Source: Holothuria scabra (taxonomy: Eukaryota > Echinodermata > Holothuroidea > Aspidochirotida > Holothuriidae). From it: 64,000 nt of DNA. Location: the NCBI GenBank assembly GCA_037179385.1, contig CM074190.1, forward strand, positions 7,702,284 to 7,766,283, given 5' to 3'. Position 1 is the stretch's first letter; the number at the start of each line of letters is the position of its first letter. The notes under the pieces were generated by a model, which saw only the letters and a list, made by a program, of their open reading frames with translations, was not told where the DNA came from and made no database searches. Below are positions 12,096 to 24,000 of the stretch, one piece after another. The translations under genes were made by a program, and so were the position numbers.

Positions 12096-15000
12096 GTAAG
12101 CTATTTTTGTAGAATGTTTTCATTTACGTCACAAAACATGTTCCCTTTGCCGGAAAAAACTAGTTTAGTACGTATGGAGTTCATTCATGTGACGTCATAG
12201 CGTTTCAATCAGTCATAGTGATTGGAACTGATCATGCGAAGTACGTATGTTACCGATACGAGCGCACAACAGCACCTTAGAAGTATAACGTGCCGGCGGT
12301 TTTAAGGCAAGGCGTTTAAGGGCGTCACACACGATCAAGCAAATAATAATGCGGCACAGACATATTATGCGTTACCTTCAGTACATGTTTGTGTATTGAG
12401 GTCTTGATCTGTTCTGCCTCGGTAGCAAGAATATTTACAAAGAACGTGAACTAAAAACAGGTGTAACGAAAAGCTAAACATAGTGAAGAGGATTTGTACA
12501 TGACTACAAGCTACAGCTGTGCACAACCTATTAGTTTTTGGAGTTCAGACGTTTTTAATTGTTACATACTTCCCCCCTATGGAAAATAAATCGTCCTCGA
12601 TTTAAAACTTTTTAATTGTTATATGTTCATACCAATTTTTCTTTACTAAACGATATTTGCAAACGAATTTAATAAATTGTGATATTTACATTTTCAGAGG
12701 ATACATTTGTAAAATTCCGTGTACCTGTATATAAGCAAGTTGTATCAAATGGCAAAGGACATTCTACAATTTGAAACAATGATGCTGCTGTATAAATATG
12801 TTCAAACTTTCGTCATGATGTGAAAACATTCAGTTAAAACATGAAAACAGAAAGAATAAGAATTTATCGTTCAGTCGATCGTCTCACATAATTGCACTTT
12901 CAAATTCGTTAATTAATTGGCAAAATTATGACCGTGTTATGCAAGTATTTAACTTCGAATATTACACCATCGATGACTTTTCCTTTTAATACCCACGAAA
13001 TGGTAAAGGAGGTAACACGTTTTTCTATGCAAATATAACAACACATACAAAATAAACAAAATCAATATACAAAACGAACTCATACTTCAACTATAATCAT
13101 AAACTACAGCTGTACCGATCTGGCATTATGACCGGTCTTCCATATTTCGTAACATAATAAGGACTCCTAGTTGGGGAAAACACATTACCGTGGGAATTTT
13201 CATTGGCTCCCTGTTGAGGCACAAAGGGGAATTGGTTGGGATAGGTGACCTTGTTTTGTTGTTGCATTGACGCATCGGGCACCTGCTGTCGTGAGGTATG
13301 TTCACCTTCAGAACTTCGTTCCTGGGTAGCCCTCTGAAGGAAAGGTTTTAGGCGATTGTGGTGGACGATCCGTGTCCTTCTTGGGTCATTTTCATCTTGG
13401 ATCTCGTATGTTTAAGGTCTGCTCGGTAGGTTGTGATTTTACGGATACGACCTTGAATGGGCCTAGGCATTTGGAGGCCAGTTTCAATCTACTTTCTGGT
13501 GCGTTGTCCAACATTACGAAGTCGCCTACTGCATATGGTACGTATTTTTCTCTTCTGTCGTAATAATACTTCTGTCTGTGTTGTGCCGCCTGACTTTCAT
13601 CAATTACGTACTGGAAAGCTGACCGTAGTCGTTCCTTAAGGCTACTACAATATTCTGCAGGAGTACCCGGGGTAGCAGTGGAAAGAGCTGGGGGAGATGT
13701 CATCAATGAAGCTGGAATTCGTGGTTCTCGACCATGTAGTATAAAATAAGGACTGAATCCAGTAGTTGAGTGACAAGACGAATTGTAGGCGAATTGTACT
13801 TGTCCCAAGTAATCGTCCCAATAACCTCGATTATCTATAAGGAATTTTGCAAGTTGATCTTTAAGTGTCCGGTTGAATCGTTCAATGAGGCCGTCAGACT
13901 GGGGATGATAGGGGGTCGTTCGTGTCTTCGTAATCCCTAAGTCTCTACACAGTGAAGCAACAAGCTCACTTTCGAATTGCCTTCCTTGATCGGTATGTAT
14001 TTGTTCCGGTATTCCATGTTGTCGGATATACTGCTCGAAAAGACAAGTTGAAACTGTGATCGCCTTCTGGTCTGGCATTGGATAGAGATTGACGTACTTC
14101 GAGAAGTGATCCATTACCACCAACACGTAGCGGTTGCCTTTCGGGGTGGTTGGCAGTTCTGTTATATCTGCGCACACAATTCGAAATGGTCTGGAAACTG
14201 TTATGTTCTGGAGTGGAGCTTTGTGTCTCGGTGTTGGTTGACGTCTGGTGTTACAAGACTTACAGGTTTCGCAATAACGTCTGATATCCTTTTGCATATA
14301 AGGCCAGTAGCATCTTTGATGAGCTTTCTTAAAGGTCTTCTCGAAACTAAGGTGGCCAGCATATCCATTTCCATGCAGTAATTCAAGAATTTGGGGTATC
14401 ATGTCAGTTGGTATGACAGTTTGCATGCAACTCCTCCCATGTAGCAGTAATTCCCTGTATAGTATGCCATCAATATATCTTAGTTTGGGGTATTCCCACA
14501 AGAGTTTGCGGAGTGCACGATCTGAGCCAATGATATCAGATTTCGGGGCTTTGTCTCCGCCTTCAAGCCATTGGATAACCTGCTGAAGGTATATATCTGA
14601 TTGTTGATTCCTACGTATTTCGGTTGGATCAGTACTAAAGGACAATGTAGAATGATGATTTTCGAAAAGGTTAGTGAGGGGTTCAGGAGAATTTTCTGTT
14701 GCATTTTGTTCAAAAGTATTTACCTCTTTGGCTTCATTACTCTTATGACCAGTAGTCGATACTTCGTCATTTCTAAAAAGAGTGTTGATCGCCGGTGTTT
14801 GGTCCCATCCTTCAGGATCATCCTTCAGACTCTGAGTTTCGTTGAAAGAACTCTTTGTGTGGAGTGGAACTCTAGACATTGCATCGGCATTTCCATTGGA
14901 CCTTCCTGGCCGATATTTTACTTCCCACTCATAGAGGTCCATTTCGAGAGCCCATCGTTCTCTTCTGCCTGTTGAATCGTTCTGGATTGGAATTTTCTTG

Positions 15001-18000
15001 AGGCCAGCTAAAGGTTGGTGATCTGTAAAAATGATAAATTTTGAATTCATTAGATAGTGCCGAAAGTGTCTCACAGCCCACACGATTGCATATAACTCTT
15101 TGGCATAGGTTGACCATTTTCGTTCTTGTTTGTTAAATCCATGGCTGGCATATGAGACAACTACCTCTTTTTACCATTATGTTTTTGACTCAGAACTGCA
15201 CCTACTGCTGTCAGAGTAGCATCGGTGTGCAGAATGAATTCCTTCGTGAAGTCAGGATAACCAAGTAGGGGTGGTGAGGTAAGTTTCATCTTCAAAGTGT
15301 CAAATGCAAATTGACACTCGGGAGACCAGTAGAACGGAACATCCTTTCTCGTAAGTTCATGCAATGGGGAGGCCAGGTGGGCAAAATTACGAATAAACTT
15401 ACGGTAGTAAGTTGCCATACCTAGAAAGGTGCGTACCTCAGTCGGGTTACGTGGTGTTGGCCATTTCGTCACTTTCTCAGTATTTGATGGGTCTGGTCTG
15501 ATGCCCATATGGTTCACCACATGGCCAAGAAACTTCACTTCTCGTTGAAATAGATGGCATTTCTTAGGTTTAACTGTAAGTCCGGCTTTGCGGAAACGTT
15601 TTAGAACTTCTTCAACGTTGCTGAGGTGAGACTGAAAGTCTTTGCCAAGTATAATCACGTCATCCAAATAGACAAGGCATGTCGTCCAATGAATACCCCT
15701 GAGAACTAACTCCATGAGCCTCTGAAATGTAGGAGGTGCGTTTGAGAGTCCCATAGGCATCACTTTGAAGTGATATAACCCAAATCCTGTGTTGAACGCC
15801 GTTTTCTCCTTATCTGCATCTTTCATTGTCACCTGCCAGTATCCGCTGGTAAGGTCCATTGTACTGAAGTAGACAGAGCCTGCAATTGCATCTAGTGTAT
15901 CGTCAGTCCTCGGCAATGGATGGGAATCTTTAATTGTGAAAGAGTTGAGTTTCCGATAGTCGACACAAAACCGGTAGGTATTATCTTTCTTCTTCACCAT
16001 AACTATCGGTGATGACCACGGACTTTGGCTTTCCTCTATAATATCGTTTTCAAGCAGGTTTTGTATTTGTTTCTGTACTTCTACTTTCATTTTTGGAGAT
16101 GTTCTATATGCCCTTTGCCGTATTGGTGGTACATCAGTTCTGATTGAGTGTTTCACCACACTTGTCCTTCCTGGCTTGTTACAGAAAACATCAGAATAAG
16201 ATTGCAGGAGCTTATGGACTTCAGTTCGTTGATCAGCTGTCAAGTTCTCTTCATCGACATTCACTTCACTTACATCCTGGTTTGGGGTAGTTTGTGTTGG
16301 GAAAGTGTAACCTTTGACATTTTCTAGGACAGTGTACTCAGCATTTTCAACTGCATTTGTGGCAAAAACTTTTCCAATAAGATGATTTCCTTTTACCTGT
16401 ACTGGAGTCCTTGTAGGGTTTACTATTGTGGCTATAGTAAGGCCTTCTTCTACTTGCACCAAAGCCCTCGGTATCAAAATGTTGGGTTCGTCAAAATATC
16501 TGGGTTCAATGACACCTTCGTACTTATCTGGAAGGATCCAGTATGGTGATGTTTCTAATTTTGCCTTGACTTTCACCTGGGTTTCTGGTGGAATTAACAC
16601 AGGACTTTGCAGGATTAGGTTGCAACATAGGGGTGCACTGGCTCGTTTTCTGAGAAGGGGTACTTCTTCCTTTCCAAGGGTCATAACTCCTTTAGTTATA
16701 TCCACAGATGCCTTGTGACGTAGGAGGAAATCCCATCCTTAGTGGTTTAGAAACATTCCTTGCCACGTGGAACTCATCTAGTAGACGATTGGAACCTACA
16801 GACACGGTCGCTGTTACTCTGCCTACTGCATCAATAGTATCTCCGGTTACAGACTTACCAAGGGTGTAAGGTTCATGCTTAGATTGCCTACACAGTGAGG
16901 AAATTTTGTTTCGTAGTTCTTCACTGATGATAGTTAGATCAGAGCCAGTATCTATAAATGCATCAACTGAGAAATCTTCAATAGTGACAGATATGTTTGG
17001 CAAAATTCCTTCCGTTGTTTCTACACTTATTTCAGAACCGGCAGCTTCCTTGAGATTTACTTTTTCATGCGTTATGTTTTGGGCCAATTGAGATTGATAA
17101 GTCGGTGAACGACCCGCTTCATCAACTTCTTCTAGTTTAAATGATCCTGGAAATGTACCGATCGACGGTTAGGATTGTTGGAACTCCTGTAACTGTCTGG
17201 ATCATAATCGTCTTGGTTTCTGCGGTCATTTCGACGGTAGGCTTGTCTATCTGTCCATTCTTCATAGTTTCCTTTATACTGTCTTTGAGGAGAAAATCGT
17301 CTTTCGTACCTATTGAAATTATTTTCGAAATGACCCGATTGTCTTTCTCGTCTGTCCGGCATCGGTCTTGGTGATGGTGACCTGTAACGTCTTCTATTCG
17401 GTGATGTCTGATCCCTGTAATATTGTCTATCCTGCTGAGCGCGCCATTCAGGAGATCGATTACGGTACCTGTCTCTAGGAGATGGTGATCGACGAGATTC
17501 TCGAGATCGGTCACGACCATCATATCTACGACGGTGCTTCAGTTCAATTTCTAGGGCCTCAACCTTACTCACTAGTGTATCTACAGTTGTTTGTAACTTT
17601 TGGAAGTTATCTCGCTGAATTGATGTCACTGAGGTTTTGTCTCTTCTTTGACTGGCGGTGTGTTGGTCAGTGGAGTTCAGGGATGAGGGCACAGCTATTT
17701 TGCTTGCTTCATGTGCCCTCTCAATTCGACCTGCATATTCTAGAGCTGTCTTAAAAGTAGTTGCCCCAAGTTCATGAACCTTTTATTGAAGGTATGGGTC
17801 GATACCAGACAAAAACTTTCTAAAACATTCACCTTCTTTTGCATTTTTCCCATAATTTGGAAAGGCTTCCTCTACTAATTTAGATAGTTCTGCTGCATAT
17901 ACTTCTAGAGGTTCTCCTACATGCCTTGGTCTAGCCCTAACATCAGCCTGGAATGTAGTCATAAATAAACGTCTACCAAAGACTGCTTTCATTTGCTTTT

Positions 18001-21000
18001 TGACCTCTGCATAATCAGATTTTGTTGCTGAAGGGAGAGAATCCCAGAAATTGAAGGCTGCCCCTGACAGTCTGGCCGGTAAGACCGCTGCCAACTTTGA
18101 ATCCCTATCAGAATCATCTGACACAGCTAAGGCTACCTCTAATCTTCTTAACCAGTTACCAAATTCTTCTTTACCATCACCACAGAATACAGGAGGAAGA
18201 TCAATTTTGTAATGTGGAAGAGAAGAATGGGTGGGCTCGGTTGTAGACATATTGAAAATCTTAAATTTAAAAGATATGCCCCAACAATGCAAAATCAATA
18301 TGTATAATACAAGCGGAGCTAGAACCCGTGATATAGAATACATGCGAAAATATGCGACGATTCAAACACACTTAATACTCAGACTCCTTACACTGGCTAT
18401 GAAGCAAACTTTGTAAATCTCTGCATTTGCATGGATCAGTAACTTTGCCTTTAAAAAAAATAAATGGAAACAAGATTCAACTGTTCACCACACCAAATAC
18501 ACAAATTATAGGTAAATACATTCTTCCTCACATGTAAAAAAAAACATCCAAACATAGAAATAATACACGAATATACACTTGAAACAAGAATGATTGAAAC
18601 GAACGTAGCAAACGCATGTAACCAAAATGCAATAAAGTTTAGGAATCACTTCAGCCTGATCTGTTTTGAAAAAAAAAAAAAACACGCAATGTTCCTTACT
18701 ATTCAGATCATACAAACTTCTGAGTACCATTTCATTTCACCCCATAATGCACCAATTTCTGTGAAGATCAAATAAATAGCACATATTATAACGCTAAGAT
18801 GGAAAATTTTCTTTAAGATTACTTTTGTCAACCAAATATTCAATATATGTGCAATATTATACAACAATTTTGTGTAAAATATATCAACCTGATTCCTTCC
18901 GTCAAGCCACTTCTTAACTCGAAGGGTAAGTCTCAGCTTATTCTCCTTCCAAGCGATAAGTGGAGTAACTTCTTTTTTTTTTTCTTATTTGGCACTTGAA
19001 TTCCTATATAAGTTAGCCCGCGACTAGATGCATTTAGGCTTGGCACCCACACAAAAAGAGAAAGTAGCAAATAGTTACCAGTTTTTCCAGGATCGCACGG
19101 TCGACTTGGAGGGTTACTCAAATATCCATTTAAAAATATAGGTCTAGGAAAAGTTTTCCAAACAAATATTATTAAACTGAAAAACCATCGAGAAAAGTAT
19201 TCACGTATGAAGCACTTTAAGGACACACAAAATTAGCTTTCATATGTGTTGCACGACTGTTTTTAACATTGAAAAATCTGCATCCGGGCGAAAGTAAACT
19301 CCCAAGAAAAATAAATACTTATCTCAGAAAAATACTTCTCATCAAAATCCATCCACGTTTTCCACAGAGAAAATAGATATCAAATGACAATGAAAAAGAA
19401 AGCGATCCCAGGGAAAAACAAAAATTCCTCGATTATCGTCGAATTTATCTGATAATTTCAAAACTGTCGTCGGCATAAATGTAATCTACGTTCCCCTTCG
19501 CTCTCGGAGTGGTCACAGGAAATTACGTCATGAAAATTTGTAAACGGGTTGATGGGTAGTCATCACTTGAAATTACGTCATGAACATTGGCTTTACACGT
19601 TAGTATCAAAATCAATCAGGAATCATCGTAACATTGACAGTACTTATTGCTTGTTCCATATAAACTGGAATTTTGCTGTCTTTAAGGGAGTCTATATGCT
19701 TCCCGGCAAGATAAAATCCTTTTATGGTCAAATTATAAACTAGATTGTAGTCCTGCTGGAGTGGCTTCATATGAATATTCATTTGCCAACAAGATGAGGT
19801 ACATGGCACTTATCGTTGCAGTCAAAATAAATTCTGTTTCTCAAAATCGACAATCCGCAATGATTTTATTCGTTTAATAACCCAAAAGGTAATGAAATGT
19901 TCAAATAACGCATGAGAATCGCATGTTCAAACCTTCGAGGTTGCGTCACTCTAAGCCACTAAGGGCGTTGTCTGCCCGTCACGTGAGTTATTTAGCGCCA
20001 ATAGAGTTTGTATATCGTAACAGTTCCATGATACATTTTAACACATTACAGGAACTTTGAAAAGTACTTTTAAACTTACTTTCAGAAAAATGTCCTTTTC
20101 AGCATAGATAAATGAGTCACCACTTCATAAAATTCCAAGATTTGTTCAAAGTCCATATAGAAAAAGTTAGAAGTCCATACAAAGCTGAAAATAATTTGTA
20201 CTCTCAAGGTTTCTTCGTAGTTGATGAGAAAAATTAATGTTCTTCGTAGATGTTAGAAAAGAAAGAAAAACTCCTCGGTGAAAAATAAAACCATCGCTGC
20301 CACCATTTATAACGTGCCGGCGGTCTTAAGGCAAGGCGTTTAAGGGCGTCACACACGATCAAGCAAATAATAATGCGGCACAGACATATTATGCGTTACC
20401 TTCAGTGCATGTTTCTGTATTGAGGTCCTGATCTGTTCTGCCTCGGTAGCAAGAATATTTACAAAGAACGTGAACTAAAAACAGGTGTAACGAAAAGCTA
20501 AACATAGTGAGGAGGATTTGTACATGACTACAAGCTACAGCTGTGCACAACCTATTAGTTTTTGGAGTTCAGACGTTTTTAATTGTTACAGTAGCAAGTG
20601 TTGTACGATGGATGCACGGATGGCAAAATAGAAAGATGCGCAACTTAGTAACGTCGGTGCACGACCTCTCTAACTAGCTGAGAAGCAGCTGACCGGCGAG
20701 AAGACGTGATGACTGTTGTTTTTTTCGACCGGTGGACCAAGTAGGCGTGACTACATAACCACGACGTCACGTAAAAACACTCAATAGATCGACCTCTGGT
20801 CATATCAGATTTGTTCTAGTCTCATCATGGTGTAGAAGTGAAGTATAACTATTTCAGTTTTTCCAGTCTTCCAAAGAAGACTGATAATTCTCCGATCAGT
20901 TCTTTAGTACTGCGCAATCTCCATTTCAACAGGAGCTATAGTGTAAGATTATAAGGTCCTGCAGCACCACCAGGGAACTGTTACGTGTTATAAATAACAG

Positions 21001-24000
21001 TTTCCTGGTGCCACAATAGAAGGAGCGAGCAGAGAATCAGTGGCGTAACCAGACCTGACTGTCCGGGGGGGGGGGGGCAATAGCATAGAGGTTTCCCGAT
21101 TTTGTACTGGTTGAGCTGTGTTAGTTTGTGGGTGTCTTAGGGCCTTAAGGGGAGTGTTGGCGGGGGGGGGGGGCAATTTTGGACCATGCAACTCACCCTA
21201 CCCCATTGACCAAAAGGTACATTTTAATGCTATATTTTGCGTTTTCTACGAGCATGAACATTTTTTTTAATAAGTCTGATTTTTTCTTAAGTGTGAACAT
21301 TACTGTATAAGGTGCGTACCGAAAATTTGGGTCCTTTTACACATTTGTAAATATGGAGCTTGTATTGCATAAAATAGATTAGCCTGATTCAGAATTTCCT
21401 GTAAGTAAATTTGCATTTTGGGGGGACTATCGAAGAATCTCATTTCCTATTAGCATGAATCTGAGATAGCATGTCGACTGAAGATCGTGTTATTTCAGGA
21501 GAGTGGATTAAGGCTTCTCGACGACATTAGGAAAAATCTCGAAACTTTGTTGCCTTTTTTGGACAAAAATGAAAGCCTATATTGAAGAAAATTTTAGGGA
21601 AACGGCACTGTAGCGGCTAGGACAATTTATTCACTGACTGTTTTATGAGCGCTCGCTTGCATCTATGAGGGTTGCTACTTTAGGCGCGCGAAGCGCGTGG
21701 AAAATTTTTCCTTTTTTAAAAATAATTATTTCAAATATGGAAGTTTTATTAGGAGGAATTCGGAATTTTATGAAGGGAAACTTGGGAAAAATGCACTGTA
21801 TTTGACTGGTGTCTCAAATGGTTAATTTTCGAATTTACACCTTTTCGAGCAAGGGCGCAATTGCCCTGCCTCCTGTAGCTACGCCACTGCCCTGCAACAC
21901 TGAACATTGATAAAATTTTGACACTGCAATAACTAAAGAATCCATCTACAAAGACTACACAACTAACAGGGTTGGGAGGTATCTGATGACACAGGTGTGT
22001 ATGAGAGCATTTGAGTACGGTAGGCCAGTGGTTCCCCTTCCTAGAATATGAAGTCTTGCTAGAAAGACCGTCTTCAGTTGGCGCGGAGCGTACAGGAAAT
22101 TTTGAAAAATTGCGATCCCTCAGACAGCCGGAAATGTCATGTCTCGGGCTTGTAGGTATAGTAGTTTCGTTTTCCGATTTTTCTTGCAAATGTGAACACC
22201 ACTATATTACTGATTTATTGCGGCTCGCGAAGCGCCCCGAAATATCTGTCTTTTTGAAACAATAATTTGTTGATGATATGGAGCTTATATTGCAGAAAGC
22301 TTTGGATTCTGGATTTTCGAGTCCTATGAGGAAGTTTAAAGAGCGCCCCGAAAAAGAGTTGGGGGATTACTGAAGAATCTGCACTTCCTTTAAATATTGG
22401 TGGAAAATGATGAATGAGAATGATTGCTTCGCTTAGGTCCACTTTCTTTCTTTTGTCATTTTCCTCTTCTTTACTTTCCCCTTTCTTTCCTTTCCCCTTC
22501 TCAGTTTTCCGTTTTCCTTTTTTCTTCTACCTTTCTTTCCTTTCCTTCCTCTCCTTTTTCTCTTTTTCCTTTTCTCTTCTTTCCTCTTTTCCCCTTTTTC
22601 TTTCCTTTCCTTTCCTTCCTCCCCTTCCCGTCTTTTTCTTCCCTTTCCTTTTTTGTGTGTGTGTGGTGGGGGCCCCCTGTCCCCGCTTGTTACGCCACTG
22701 CAGAGAATAATCCGAAAAAAGTTGTCCTGGGTCAAGATATTTTCAAAGTAGTTACAGTTCCCCTTGTTACGGTCAGCAACTTAAAGCTTTGAACTTTATG
22801 TAAAATGGATTTTTAGATATGATTATACAGAAAATTATGTTAATCCAGTCCTCTTGCATACATATTGTACTTTTGCGATGACTTGTAACTACGTCAAATT
22901 AAGGAAATGTATAGGCCTACCATTTTCATAATTAATTGTGCAAAAAAGAAAAGCATATTTTCCTTTGTACTATCCCTGATGCTTTGTGCCTAATGGGGGT
23001 GGGCACTATGATAAAATGACAAAAACGGAATGTAGCAGACCGGATATGAAATCTTCAACCCCAGTATACCACACCATCGTGAGAAAATCTGACATTCTTT
23101 GCACATACCTGTTTAACATATCAACAACCACGTAATGCAAGATTCAATAACTGTTTTGTGTCAGCTTAGTAGCGATGTCTTTGCGGATATATATAGTGAG
23201 CAATATACTGTTGTTCATGCATGATACACCAAGTAAGTCTTAGTTTAACTTAGTTCCAAAGTTCAATTATTTCAATAAATATATGACTTCACAGTCATGA
23301 AAAACACTGTCGTATATCCAACGATTACAAACAGCCGTGTTTAAGTCGACATTGTACTTCATGGGTGACATTAATACGGCGCGTATACAGACTGTACGGC
23401 AAATGAGTTGGAAAACGTGTTTGCCCAGTTCAAAGACAAATATTTAACCCATTCACACATGTATGTGTGCCAATCCAGCGTGTCTATTTCATTATCATTT
23501 TTCACATTAATGGATATGCATATCAATGATGACTCATTTTGGCTGTACTCGCAGTTTAAAGGGTACCGTGCATTTTTCTTCTGCTTCAAAAGCACTGCTC
23601 AACCTGCAAGTAGAACAAAACGAGGGTTTTTCGAACCTCGGTTGTTAACCCTTTACCGTTGTGCTCCGATCGCGGTATATTTGCGCGCCTCGGGAGTGGG
23701 CGGAAAAGCGGACGTAGCCTGCCCCGCATCGGCTTCCGTAGGCCATTGACCCCGTGACCTTAAACTATTGTCTCTCTCGTTGTTGTGGCCGAATTTTTGG
23801 GTAGCTACTCGCAGTTTCGAGCTCCGCGTGAAACAGTAAAGATCGGTGACAGCCGAGCTCTCCGCATGGGTCCAAAAGGACCCAAACAACGGTAAAGGGT
23901 CAAGATACCCAAATATCTGCATTTAGGCTATCATTGCTGACTCCATTTGGTTGGCATATAGTCACCAATCTCACTAGTCAGTATTACGACTTGCCATGAT

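Larger units (their letters stand above)
12284..20590 (-). mobile_element. Ty3/gypsy LTR retrotransposon 1 (8.3 kb), in intron 1
   Basis: Two 283-bp LTRs bound the element. They differ at about five positions, so the insertion is fairly recent. It is antisense to the host gene. It carries gag, then PR-RT-RNaseH-integrase, the Ty3/gypsy order. The flanking 4-mers are GAAG (12280-12283) and GTAG (20591-20594), probably one target duplication with a change. The coding region is broken by one gag stop and three apparent frameshifts. No env or chromodomain was seen. The stretch from the integrase end to the 3' LTR (12567-13096) has no gene. Confidence 0.93.

Noticed and set aside
22414..22792. Phe/Ser/Pro- and Lys/Arg-rich ORFs on both strands
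   Set aside because: Products of the polypyrimidine tract, not genes.
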